Both the position numbers and the translations under genes were made by a program. A stretch of DNA of 64,000 nt from Pseudarthrobacter sp. NBSH8 (GTDB taxonomy: Bacteria > Actinomycetota > Actinomycetes > Actinomycetales > Micrococcaceae): NCBI RefSeq assembly GCF_014217545.1, contig NZ_CP043178.1, positions 3,410,001 through 3,474,000 on the forward strand. The letters run 5' to 3'. Under the pieces are notes generated by a model. That model was not told the origin of the DNA. It saw only the letters and a list, made by a program, of their open reading frames with translations, and made no database searches. Shown here one piece after another: positions 20,162 to 30,611 of this stretch. Numbering within the stretch: position 1 is the stretch's first letter; each line of letters begins with the position of its first letter.

Positions 20162-21439
20162 TTAGCCGCGCTCGATGTTGCTGAGGTCGCGCAGCACGCC
20201 CAGGCGTCCGTCGGTGTGCTGGACCAGGAATTCGTGGCCGCGGTCTTCCAGGGCCAGTACCCAGCCGCCCGGTTCAATCACAAAGGCGGGGGCGCCGGTC
20301 TGGGGGTCCACCGCTGTACGGTGCTGCGCCACGGCAAACCAGAATGCCTCCTGCGCAGGCTCTTCGTCCGATTCTTCCGGCCTGGAAGCCGGATCCACGG
20401 TGGCGCCGATGGGCTCCACGCTGCGCACCTGCTGATGGACGGCCGTCGCCGCAGGTTCCGCGGCAGACTGGCGAGCCGGTGCAGGGACACCCGCGCCGGC
20501 GTCGTGAACTGCCGCTTCAGGGGCAGCGGCGGCGGAAGCGGCCGTAGCAGTCGGCGCAGATTCAACTGGAGCCGCAGCCGCCGTCGGGGTGTCACCCGCA
20601 GTGGTCTCCTCAACGGCGGGCGTCACGGAGGCGTTCGTCGCTGTTGGGGAAGGCACGACGTCGGCGGCCTGGGTTGCGGGGCCCGGGTCGCCGACGGCGG
20701 TCCACTCGTTGACCTCCGGGGCGGGCGAGACGGCTGCTGCCGCAGCCGGGGAGGAGAAGGCCCCAGCTGAAGCGGCGGGGGTGGCGGAAGCCGCGGAAGC
20801 TGCGGAAGCTGCGGGGACGGGCGAGGCCTCAGGCTTGGGTTCCTTGGGCGTGTGCGGCTTGGGCAGCGGGACAGCCGACTCGCGGGCCATCACGTGGGCC
20901 GGTGATTCGTCGCGGCCCAGAAAGTCGCCGGCGAAGTAAGGGATATACCGGCTCAGCACGGTCCCCGCGAACAGCACCACCGAACCGACCAAGCCCACCA
21001 ACAGGCTGGGAACATAGGCCGCGGCCGCAGAGACGAAGAAGAACGCCAGCGCAAAGGAAGCCACCACAGACGCGAACTGGTCAACGGACAGCGAGCCGAT
21101 GCGGACTCTTGTCGCGGGAGCGAGCCGGCGTCCAACAAAGAGTGCCGAGACAATCAGCGGCAACACAATGCCGAGGCCCAGGAAGAACAGGCTGCCTGCA
21201 TTCCAGAGATTAAACCGGCCGAAGAAGATAGGCAGCAGCGAGGCCACCAGCAGAATGAGGGTCGCGGCGAAAACGGCCAGGTCCCGCAGCGTGAAGGGAC
21301 CCAGCACGGCCTGGTTGGTGGTGCCCGGCTTGGCGCTGGCCGGCTTCTGCGCGCCCTTCGTTGAGCCCTCCTCCGGGGTGGTCCCAGCCTGTGCCCCGGT
21401 TGCGCGGCCAAATTTCTGGCCGAAGCGTTGCTGGTTCAT
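20162..21439 (-). CDS. Membrane protein with long Ala/Pro-rich linker
   Basis: 425 residues from ATG 21439 (AGGAG upstream). Residues 1-45 are cytoplasmic-like. About four membrane helices follow ([79 protein letters not shown]). Then comes about 180 residues of Ala/Pro/Thr/Glu low-complexity sequence and a conserved C-terminal unit ([17 protein letters not shown] through [10 protein letters not shown]). I do not recognise a function. Confidence 0.8.
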   Translation of the reverse strand: MNQQRFGQKFGRATGAQAGTTPEEGSTKGAQKPASAKPGTTNQAVLGPFTLRDLAVFAATLILLVASLLPIFFGRFNLWNAGSLFFLGLGIVLPLIVSALFVGRRLAPATRVRIGSLSVDQFASVVASFALAFFFVSAAAAYVPSLLVGLVGSVVLFAGTVLSRYIPYFAGDFLGRDESPAHVMARESAVPLPKPHTPKEPKPEASPVPAASAASAASATPAASAGAFSSPAAAAAVSPAPEVNEWTAVGDPGPATQAADVVPSPTATNASVTPAVEETTAGDTPTAAAAPVESAPTATAASAAAAPEAAVHDAGAGVPAPARQSAAEPAATAVHQQVRSVEPIGATVDPASRPEESDEEPAQEAFWFAVAQHRTAVDPQTGAPAFVIEPGGWVLALEDRGHEFLVQHTDGRLGVLRDLSNIERG

Positions 21440-21847
21440 TCTGTACTCCTTAGCGTGGCGGCACCGGGACGGTTCTGTCCCAAAACTGTGCCGTCCGAAA
21501 CGGCGGCAACGGCCAGGCCCGGCAGTGAAGCACCGGATCCGACAACTCCGTGGAAACTCACAATTCCATCTCAGCCTAGCCAACCGCATGGCCGATCACT
21601 AGCTGATCCGCAGCGGCGGGACGCCGATTCGCAGGGTCCATTAACCATTCACCGCTAAATAAATGCCGTTCATGGGCGCCTTTGTGACAGCGAACACATC
21701 GTGGCCCCGGCACGTATTAGGCTTGATTCCGGAACAGCTCTTTGCGGAATGTCCGTGATCGGCCGCTGCCCAATGCCGCGCAAAGCGGAGGAGCACGGCC
21801 GGGCGACGGCCAGCCGCTGAAAAGACCGATGAATGATGAGGTTCACC
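21440..21847. other. 408-bp intergenic region upstream of acs
   Basis: Divergent region between the membrane protein gene and acs. It holds a Crp-like box at 21683-21698. The stretch from 21640 to 21720 is less GC-rich than the rest. I see no RNA gene or small coding frame with a ribosome binding site. Confidence 0.5.
21683..21698. promoter_or_regulatory. Crp/GlxR-like binding site upstream of acs
   Basis: TGTGACAGCGAACACA has nine of the ten conserved positions of TGTGA-N6-TCACA and lies 150 bp before the acs start. In Corynebacterium, acetate genes are under GlxR control, so this is biologically plausible. Confidence 0.5.
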
Positions 21848-23857
<2,010 letters not shown>

Positions 23858-23881
23858 CGCTTCGCAGCCAAGAAAGCCCGA

Positions 23882-23917
23882 CGACGGCGCTTCCCACCAC
23901 GGTGGGTGGCGCCGTCG
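23882..23917. terminator. Hairpin after acs
   Basis: CGACGGCGC (23882-23890) pairs with GCGCCGTCG (23909-23917), and an inner CCCACC/GGTGGG pair extends the structure. It lies 25 bp after the acs stop. There is no T tract. Confidence 0.5.
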
Positions 23918-23965
23918 CCCTATGCTGGGAGCAGCCCTGTCGCCTGAATTAAGGATTGCTTTCAC

Positions 23966-24769
23966 ATGCTCCCCGCTGCACGACACCAGGCCATTGTGGA
24001 CGCCGTCCAGCGCGAGCGTGTGGTGCGGGTTTCGGACCTCGCCCAACAACTCGGTGTTTCGCTGATGACTGTCCGCCGGGATATCGAGCTTCTGGAGACA
24101 GGAGGCAAGCTGGAGCGCATCCACGGCGGCGCAAAGCTTCCCGGCGATGTCAGCACCCACGAACCTGGTTTCGAGCTCAAGTCCACCCAGCTGACAGCGG
24201 AGAAGCGGGCCATCGCGCTGGAGGCTGCCGGCCTGGTGTATGAGGGCATGGCCGTCGGTCTGAGCGCCGGCACCACCACCTGGGCCCTCGCCAAGGAGCT
24301 GGTGAACGGTCCGCGGATCACGGTGGTCACCAATTCCGTGCGCATCGCTGACCTCTTCCACCTCGCTGCCTCCGGCGGCGCTGCCCGCTTCCCATCAACC
24401 GTAATCCTGATCGGCGGCGAGCGGACGCCGTCGGACGCTTTGGTGGGTCCCATCGCGACGGCCGCGTTGAAGCAGCTGCACCTGGACGTGCTGTTCATGG
24501 GTGTGCACGGTATGGACGCCGACGCCGGCTTCACCACGCCCAACCTGTTGGAGGCGGAGACTGACCGGGCCTTCGTCGCCGCCACCCGGAAAACCGTGGT
24601 CCTGGCCGATCACACCAAGTGGGGGCTGCTGGGCATCAGCACCATCGCCCCCTTGGACGCGGCAGATGAGGTCATCAGCGACGCCGGGCTGGGCCCAGAA
24701 GCCCAGCGCGTCCTCGGCCAGCGCGTGGGCAAGGTCCGGATCGCGGGGCTGCGAACCAAAAGCCCTTGA
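23966..24769 (+). CDS. DeoR/GlpR-family transcriptional regulator
   Basis: 267 residues. The N-terminal winged HTH (RVSDLAQQLGVSLMTVRRDIELLE) is followed by a DeoR sugar-phosphate sensor domain with the phosphate-binding loops VGLSAGTTTWALAKEL and TVVTNSVRIADL. The usual ligand is a sugar phosphate. It is alone on its strand between acs and lacI, so its target is unclear. It ends 1 bp from the convergent lacI stop. Confidence 0.9.
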   Translation: MLPAARHQAIVDAVQRERVVRVSDLAQQLGVSLMTVRRDIELLETGGKLERIHGGAKLPGDVSTHEPGFELKSTQLTAEKRAIALEAAGLVYEGMAVGLSAGTTTWALAKELVNGPRITVVTNSVRIADLFHLAASGGAARFPSTVILIGGERTPSDALVGPIATAALKQLHLDVLFMGVHGMDADAGFTTPNLLEAETDRAFVAATRKTVVLADHTKWGLLGISTIAPLDAADEVISDAGLGPEAQRVLGQRVGKVRIAGLRTKSP

Positions 24770-24770
24770 T

Positions 24771-25799
24771 TCAGGGGCAGCCGCAGGACTGGCGGACGTG
24801 GAGCTTCGTGGGGAACATCTGCTGCTGCGGCGCGGCCTTGCGCCGCGCAGCCAGGATGCCTTCGACGGCGGCCGCGGCCATCTCCCGGACCGGCTGATCC
24901 ACGGTGGTCAGCGCTGGCCACGTGTACTCCGCCTCGGCGGAGCCGTCGAAGGAGGTCACCGCGATGTCTCCGGGGACTGAGACACCTGCCTCATGGAGCG
25001 CGCGGAGGATGCCGACCGCCTGCATGTCCGAGCTCGCGAAAATCGCCGTGGGCCGATTCGAAGAGGCCAGGAGCCGCTTGCCCGCTTCGTAGCCACCGGA
25101 CCGGGTGAAGGGGCTGCGCGCGATCGGCCCCTCAGGGAGGCCGGCCTCCGCAAGCGCCTTCAGCCAGCCAAGTTCGCGACCGTCGACGTCGTTCCCCACG
25201 TTGGTGCCCATGGCCAGGCCGACGTTGGTATGCCCGTGCCCCAGGAGGTGCTCCACGGCGATCTGTGCCCCGGCCAGGAGGTCCACACCGATGCTGTTGA
25301 CGCCCGCCACCTCACGGTCCTGGTTGAGCAGGACCCACGGAATGTCGGCCTTCTCGAGGTCTTCCAGGTCCGGCTGGAACAGGACGCTGGCGAGCAGTAC
25401 GCCGTCCACCTGCCGCGCTGCCAGGTTCCGGACGTTCCGGCGTTCCTTGGCTATGTTGCCGTCGGAGTTGGTCAGCAGCAGGGCGTAGCCCCGCTCGGCC
25501 GCCGCGTCCTCCACAGCATGCGCGAGGAGCGAGAAGAAAGGGTTCGAGTTGTCGGGCACGATCAGCCCAAGTGTCTCGCTGGATCCCAGCTTGAGGGCCC
25601 TGGCCGCCGCGTTAGGGCGGTAATCCAGGACACGGATCGCATCCTGGACCTTCGCCTCCGTGGCCGGAGCCACCTTCTTGGGCCCGCCATTCACTACGTA
25701 ACTGACGACGGCGGTGCTGACGCCCGCGTACCGGGCAACGTCCTTGCGGGTCACCGGGCCACGCGGGGCCTGCACTATGGGAGTCGTCATGTTGTACAT
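24771..25799 (-). CDS. LacI-family regulator of the alpha-galactoside locus
   Basis: 342 residues. HTH KDVARYAGVSTAVVSYVVNG near residues 19-38, hinge YRPNAAARALKLGSSETLGLIVPDN, then a periplasmic-binding-protein-like sensor. It follows the Gfo/Idh gene by 5 bp and is likely co-transcribed with it. The two operator-like palindromes in the divergent promoter region (27082, 27159) are its probable targets, with an alpha-galactoside as inducer. The exact start (25799 or 25790) is not settled by a ribosome binding site. Confidence 0.88.
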   Translation of the reverse strand: MYNMTTPIVQAPRGPVTRKDVARYAGVSTAVVSYVVNGGPKKVAPATEAKVQDAIRVLDYRPNAAARALKLGSSETLGLIVPDNSNPFFSLLAHAVEDAAAERGYALLLTNSDGNIAKERRNVRNLAARQVDGVLLASVLFQPDLEDLEKADIPWVLLNQDREVAGVNSIGVDLLAGAQIAVEHLLGHGHTNVGLAMGTNVGNDVDGRELGWLKALAEAGLPEGPIARSPFTRSGGYEAGKRLLASSNRPTAIFASSDMQAVGILRALHEAGVSVPGDIAVTSFDGSAEAEYTWPALTTVDQPVREMAAAAVEGILAARRKAAPQQQMFPTKLHVRQSCGCP

Positions 25800-25804
25800 G
25801 CTAG

Positions 25805-27007
25805 CTATCGGATTCCCGGGGCGTCGCCAAAGTCGCGGATGGGCAACCGGGCCCCGCCACGGAGGGCGGACTGGTGCGCCACAATGCCGGGCAGCGTGAA
25901 CCGGGCGGCAACCCAGGCGTTGACCGGCGGCAGCGTGCCGCTGTTGACCGCCGTGACGAAGTCGTCCACCAAGAAGTGGTGGCTTCCCTCGTGGCCGTTC
26001 GGCGCGCCACGGAACTCCTCCGGAAGCCGGTCAGCGTCATGGACCGGCGAGAGTCCGGAGACGAAGGCGTCTCTCAGTTCCGGCGCAACGTTGGCCAGCG
26101 ACGGGTCATCCAGGGACATGCTGGGGCGTGATTCCAGCTGCTCGGAAATGTCGTGGACGTTTTCCTTGTCCTGCCAGACGGAGACTTTTGCGAGCTGTTC
26201 AAAGCTGGCCTCCGTTCCGAAGAACCGGAACCGGGATTCCCTGATATGTGAGGGATAGCCCACGCGGCGCATCTCGTTGGTGCGCATAACGCCGCCGTCA
26301 TTGAGTTCAAAGAGGGCGGTGGCGTTGGAGAAGTCGTTGCCGAACATGCTGACTTCCTTGTCGAAGACACCATCATTGCGGTCATCCTTGACTCCGACGC
26401 AACTGACGCTGACCGCGTGGGCCGGGACGGCGCCGAGCACGCCGCCCACCGCGTGCGTCGGGTACAGCATCGGCGGGTAGCTGGCGGTCTCCTTCCAGCG
26501 GTCACCGCCGCTGTACTGGTAGGCGTCGTAGAAGCCCAGGTCCATGTCGTGGACGTAGTCGCCTTCGGTGTAGAAGATCCGGCCGAACCTGCCCGCCGCA
26601 TGCTGCTTGCGCGCATAGACGGTGGCAGGGTTGTAGTAGCTGGTCTCACCCATCATGTAGACCAGGCCGGTTTCGCGGACGGCGTCGATGACCCGGGCAA
26701 TTTCGTCCTCGGAGATGGCCATGGGGACGGCTGAGTAGACGTGCTTGCCGGCGCGGAGCGCCTGCTCCACCAGCGGTCCGTGCGTCCAGCGCTGGGTGAA
26801 GATGGCCACGGCGTCGACGTCGGAGGCAAGTAGGTCGTCGAAGCTCGCCTCCGACCCCGCCAAGTGGTATCGGTCCACTGCCTCGGCCGCACGCTCCGGC
26901 AGCTCGTCCACCACATAGACGTCACTGACGCCCGGGTGGAGATTGAAGAGGTGCGCGAACTGGCCGCCGAACTGGCCAACTCCTACTACGCCGATTGAGA
27001 ACGTCAT
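25805..27007 (-). CDS. Gfo/Idh/MocA-family NAD(P)-dependent oxidoreductase
   Basis: 400 residues from ATG 27007 with GGAAGG upstream. The Rossmann start FSIGVVGVGQFGGQFAHLF is followed by the family's AGKHVYSAVPMA (the EKP/EVP-like segment) and the substrate-binding C-terminal domain. It is the first gene leftward of the divergent alpha-galactoside promoter, so it probably oxidises a sugar or sugar derivative from that pathway. Substrate unknown. Confidence 0.85.
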   Translation of the reverse strand: MTFSIGVVGVGQFGGQFAHLFNLHPGVSDVYVVDELPERAAEAVDRYHLAGSEASFDDLLASDVDAVAIFTQRWTHGPLVEQALRAGKHVYSAVPMAISEDEIARVIDAVRETGLVYMMGETSYYNPATVYARKQHAAGRFGRIFYTEGDYVHDMDLGFYDAYQYSGGDRWKETASYPPMLYPTHAVGGVLGAVPAHAVSVSCVGVKDDRNDGVFDKEVSMFGNDFSNATALFELNDGGVMRTNEMRRVGYPSHIRESRFRFFGTEASFEQLAKVSVWQDKENVHDISEQLESRPSMSLDDPSLANVAPELRDAFVSGLSPVHDADRLPEEFRGAPNGHEGSHHFLVDDFVTAVNSGTLPPVNAWVAARFTLPGIVAHQSALRGGARLPIRDFGDAPGIR

Positions 27008-27081
27008 TGCCTGCCTTCCGTGGGTGCCGTGACGGAGCGCGGGGCAAGCGCTGTCCATCAGGATTCCCAGTGTTTCACCCG

Positions 27082-27099
27082 AATCTACTCGAGTCAATA
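27082..27099. promoter_or_regulatory. LacI-type operator 1
   Basis: AATCTACTCGAGTCAATA contains the palindrome ACTCGAGT and shares CGAGTAGATT (minus strand) with operator 2. It is 75 bp upstream of the Gfo/Idh start, where the leftward promoter should be. Confidence 0.6.
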
Positions 27100-27147
27100 C
27101 CCTAGCGACTGGATAAATCCTTGCAGATACAACGGGAAAATTAACAC

Positions 27148-27176
27148 TTGCCACCATTAATCTACTCGTGTAGATT
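27148..27176 (+). promoter_or_regulatory. Promoter of the alpha-galactoside transport genes with embedded operator 2
   Basis: -35 TTGCCA (27148-27153), a 17-bp spacer and -10 TAGATT (27171-27176). The palindrome AATCTACTCGTGTAGATT (27159-27176, 7-bp arms) covers the spacer and the -10, so a bound LacI protein would block RNA polymerase directly. Confidence 0.65.
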
Positions 27177-27186
27177 GCTCATCAGT

Positions 27187-27202
27187 TGTTACCCACATCA
27201 CA
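27187..27202. promoter_or_regulatory. Crp/GlxR-like binding site before sugar permease
   Basis: TGTTACCCACATCACA matches nine of ten conserved Crp positions. It starts 11 bp after the -10 element and ends 18 bp before the permease ATG. A site downstream of the promoter would repress rather than activate. Confidence 0.4.
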
Positions 27203-27220
27203 GTCAGGAAAGGGTCGAAG

Positions 27221-28186
27221 ATGACCACCCTTACCAAGCAGCAGCGGGACCCGGCAGGCCGGGCGGCACGGTCCAAGGCAGGAAATACCGGGAGTACCCC
27301 GAAGAAGAGCCGCACGCACCGGATGGGCGATCTGAGGATCGCGATGGTGTTTATCTTCCCGGCGATGATCGGGTTCGTGGCGTTTTTCCTGATCCCCACG
27401 ATCCGGGGTGTTTACCTCAGCTTTACCGAATACAGCATCCTGGGTGATCCCACCTGGATCGGAGTCAAGAACTACACCGCGATTTTCGCTGATGAACTGT
27501 TCTGGAACGCCATGAGCGTGACCCTGCAGTACGTGGCCCTGAACATCGGTTTCCAGACCGTCATTGCCCTGGGCCTGGCGCTGCTGATGCACCGGGTCGC
27601 GAAGTCCACGTTCATCCGGGGAGCGCTGCTGCTGCCGTTCCTGGTGGCCAACGTGATTGTCGCCCTCCTCTGGTTCTGGATGCTCGACTACCAGCTGGGC
27701 ATCGTCAACGAAATCATCAGCTGGCTAGGCGGTCCTCGGATCGCGTTCTTCGGAAGCGAGCAGTGGGCCATTCCCACCATCGCATTCGTCAACGTCTGGC
27801 GCCATATGGGCTACACCGCTCTGCTGATCTTCGCCGGCCTCCAGTCCATCCCCCACCACGTCTACGAGGTCGCCTCACTCGACGGGGCTTCCCCAACCAG
27901 GACGTTCTGGTCCATCACGATGCCGCTCCTTCGTCCGGTCCTGGCACTGGTCCTGGTGGTCACCGTCATCGGATCTTTCCAGGTCTTCGACACCGTCGCA
28001 GTCACCACCGGCGGCGGTCCGGTCAACGCCACCCGCGTCATCCAGATGTACATCTACCAAAAAGCCTTCGGCGAATCGGACTTCGGCTACGCCTCCGCCC
28101 TGTCCGTCATTCTCTTCGTGATCCTTGCACTCGTGGCCTTCCTCCAGATGAAGTTCCTCAAAGGCAACGAATCGGATCTGGACTAA
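27221..28186 (+). CDS. ABC sugar transporter permease (MalF type)
   Basis: 321 residues with six or so membrane helices starting at IAMVFIFPAMIGFVAFFLI near residue 39. The cytoplasmic EAA loop is EVASLDGASPTRTFWSITMPLLRPVL near residues 220-245. It works with the next permease and the binding protein. No ATPase gene is in the operon, which is common for actinobacterial CUT1 importers that share one MsiK-like ATPase. Confidence 0.92.
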   Translation: MTTLTKQQRDPAGRAARSKAGNTGSTPKKSRTHRMGDLRIAMVFIFPAMIGFVAFFLIPTIRGVYLSFTEYSILGDPTWIGVKNYTAIFADELFWNAMSVTLQYVALNIGFQTVIALGLALLMHRVAKSTFIRGALLLPFLVANVIVALLWFWMLDYQLGIVNEIISWLGGPRIAFFGSEQWAIPTIAFVNVWRHMGYTALLIFAGLQSIPHHVYEVASLDGASPTRTFWSITMPLLRPVLALVLVVTVIGSFQVFDTVAVTTGGGPVNATRVIQMYIYQKAFGESDFGYASALSVILFVILALVAFLQMKFLKGNESDLD

Positions 28187-28198
28187 GGAACCCCAGCC

Positions 28199-29101
28199 AT
28201 GACCACTCAAACACTCACCACACGAAAAGCCCTCGACTGGCACCGCATCGGTGCGTGGGCCGTCATCGCCCTCGCACTGGCCCTCACCATTTTCCCGTTC
28301 CTCTGGATGCTCCGAACGGCCCTCTCCAGCAACCACTCGCTGGCCTCCAACTCGGCTAATCTCCTGCCGGCCGACTTCTCCTGGGGCGCCTTCAAGCGTG
28401 TCTTTGGAATGCAGACCACAGAAGAGGCCATCGCCGAAGGAGGTTCCGGGGCAGCGATCGACTTCTGGCTGTACCTGCGCAACTCGATACTTTTTTCCAC
28501 AGTGACTACCGCAGGCCAGGTCTTTTTCAGCGCACTTGCCGCCTACGCCTTCGCCCGGCTCCGCTGGCCCGGGCGTGACGTGGTCTTCTCCGTGTTCCTG
28601 GCCACCATGATGATTCCGGGGATCTTCACCGCGCTGCCCAACTTCCTCATGATCAAGAACCTGGGTCTGCTGAACACGTTCGCCGGCTTGACACTGCCCT
28701 TCCTGTTCATGTCCGCGTTCGCCATCTTCTTCCTGCGGCAGTTCTTCCTGAGCATGTCCCGCGAAGTGGAAGAGGCAGCCATGCTCGACGGGGCCAAGAG
28801 CCTGCGTATCTTCTTCCAGATCGTCTTGCCCAACGCCGCCGCGCCCATGGCAACGCTCGCGCTGCTGACGTTCATCGGCCAGTGGAACGAATACTTCTGG
28901 CCCCTGCTGGTCGGCAACGACGAGAGCATCCGCGTCCTCACCGTGGGCCTTAGCGTCTTCAAGTCCCAGTCCCCCCAGGGCGCCCCGGACTGGTCCGGAC
29001 TCATGGCCGCCACCATCGTTGCGGCAGTGCCCATCCTCATCCTGTTCATCGCGTTCGGCAAGAAGGTGGTCAACTCCATCGGATTCTCCGGCATCAAATA
29101 A
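28199..29101 (+). CDS. ABC sugar transporter permease (MalG type)
   Basis: 300 residues. The first membrane helix is AVIALALALTIFPFLWML. The EAA loop is EEAAMLDGAKSLRIFFQIVLPNAAAPM. It starts 12 bp after the first permease and should be co-translated. The C-terminus KKVVNSIGFSGIK is typical of MalG-like permeases. Confidence 0.92.
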   Translation: MTTQTLTTRKALDWHRIGAWAVIALALALTIFPFLWMLRTALSSNHSLASNSANLLPADFSWGAFKRVFGMQTTEEAIAEGGSGAAIDFWLYLRNSILFSTVTTAGQVFFSALAAYAFARLRWPGRDVVFSVFLATMMIPGIFTALPNFLMIKNLGLLNTFAGLTLPFLFMSAFAIFFLRQFFLSMSREVEEAAMLDGAKSLRIFFQIVLPNAAAPMATLALLTFIGQWNEYFWPLLVGNDESIRVLTVGLSVFKSQSPQGAPDWSGLMAATIVAAVPILILFIAFGKKVVNSIGFSGIK

Positions 29102-29174
29102 ACCGCCAACCCCAACCACTCACCCTTACCAACTCCCCTCCGGGCAACCTCATGCCCTGTTCGAAAGGTCCAAC

Positions 29175-30515
29175 ATGAAAAAATCCCTCGGCGCAGTCGC
29201 TGCCGCCGCAGCCATCGCCATCTCCCTCTCCGCCTGCGGCGGCGGATCCACCACCGCCGGTGACGCCAAAGGCGAAATCGACTATTGGCTGTGGGATTCC
29301 AATCAGCTGCCCGCCTACGAGCAGTGCGCGGAAGACTTCACCAAGGCCAACCCGGACATCAAGGTCAAGATCACCCAGCGCGGCTGGGGTGACTACTGGA
29401 CCACCCTGACCAACGGATTCGTCGCCGGAAACGCCCCTGATGTCTTCACGAACCACCTCTCCAAGTACCCCGAGCACGCCGACAAGAAGCAGCTCCTCGC
29501 CCTCGACGACGCCGTCAAGAACGACAAGATCGACGTGGACATCTATAACAAGGGCCTCGCCGATCTGTGGGTGGGCCAGGACGGTAAGCGCTACGGCCTG
29601 CCCAAGGACTGGGACACCGTGGGCCTGTTCTACAACAAGGCCATGACCGACGCCGCCGGCATCACGGCCGAACAGATGGCCACCCTGAACTGGAACCCCA
29701 CGGATGGTGGCAGCTACGAAAAGGCCATCGCCCACCTGACCGTTGACAAGAACGGTAAACGCGGAGACGAAGCCGGCTTCGACAAAAACCAAGTGGCCGT
29801 CTACGGCCTGGGTTTGGAGTCCTCGGGCTCGGGCCAGGGCCAGACACAGTGGAGCTTCCTGACGGCCACCACCGGCTGGACCCACACGGACAAAAACCCC
29901 TGGGGCACAAAGTTCAACTACGACGACCCCAAGTTCCAGGAAACCATCGCCTGGTGGGCCGGGCTGGCGGACAAGGGCTACATGCCCAAACTTGAAACAA
30001 CGGTAGGCGCCAGCATGCAGGACAACTTTGGCGCAGGAAAGGCCGCCATCAACACGTCGGGCGACTGGACGACCGGCCAGTACACCAGCTACAAGGGAGT
30101 GGACACAGGCATCGCCCCCACCCCGACGGGACCGGACGGCAAACGCGCGTCCATGTTCAACGGCCTGGCCGACTCCATCTACGCCGGCACCAAGAACCCG
30201 GCCGCATCCGTCAAATGGGTCGAGTACCTCGCCTCGACTGACTGCCAGGACGTCGTGGCCTCCAAGGCCGTCGTCTTCCCCGCCATCACTTCCTCGTCCG
30301 AAAAGGCCGCCGCGGCCTTCAAGGAAAAGGGCATCGACGTCAGCGCCTTCACAACGCATGTCAAGGACGGCACGACGTTCCTGTTCCCGATCGCGGACAA
30401 TGCTGCCAAAGTTGACGGCATCATGAACCCCGCCATGGACGCAGTGATCTCCGGCAAGGCCCCGGCCAGTTCCCTCACCCAGGCCAACGAAAAGGTCAAC
30501 GCCCTCTTCAAGTAG
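29175..30515 (+). CDS. ABC sugar-binding lipoprotein
   Basis: 446 residues from ATG 29175. The signal peptide MKKSLGAVAAAAAIAISLSAC ends in the lipobox LSAC. The mature protein is a family 1 extracellular solute-binding protein (IDYWLWDSNQLPAYEQCAEDFTKANPDIKVKI; GNAPDVFTNHLSKYPE; WDTVGLFYNKAMTDAAG). It captures the sugar for the two upstream permeases, most likely an alpha-galactoside such as melibiose or raffinose given the next gene. Confidence 0.9.
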   Translation: MKKSLGAVAAAAAIAISLSACGGGSTTAGDAKGEIDYWLWDSNQLPAYEQCAEDFTKANPDIKVKITQRGWGDYWTTLTNGFVAGNAPDVFTNHLSKYPEHADKKQLLALDDAVKNDKIDVDIYNKGLADLWVGQDGKRYGLPKDWDTVGLFYNKAMTDAAGITAEQMATLNWNPTDGGSYEKAIAHLTVDKNGKRGDEAGFDKNQVAVYGLGLESSGSGQGQTQWSFLTATTGWTHTDKNPWGTKFNYDDPKFQETIAWWAGLADKGYMPKLETTVGASMQDNFGAGKAAINTSGDWTTGQYTSYKGVDTGIAPTPTGPDGKRASMFNGLADSIYAGTKNPAASVKWVEYLASTDCQDVVASKAVVFPAITSSSEKAAAAFKEKGIDVSAFTTHVKDGTTFLFPIADNAAKVDGIMNPAMDAVISGKAPASSLTQANEKVNALFK

Positions 30516-30530
30516 GCCACCCGCGTGACC

Positions 30531-30572
30531 GGCTGTGCGCCGCGGGCATCGTCTTGCCCGCGGCGCACAGCC
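30531..30572 (+). terminator. Strong intrinsic terminator/attenuator between binding protein and alpha-galactosidase
   Basis: Two perfect 18-nt arms (30531-30548 and 30555-30572, starting GGCTGTGCGCCGCGGG) with a 6-nt loop, followed by TAGTTTTTATT. It starts 15 bp after the stop codon. It should stop much of the transcription or protect upstream mRNA. Confidence 0.9.
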
Positions 30573-30611
30573 TAGTTTTTATTACTCCCACCCTTTAGAA
30601 GGACTGTATTT

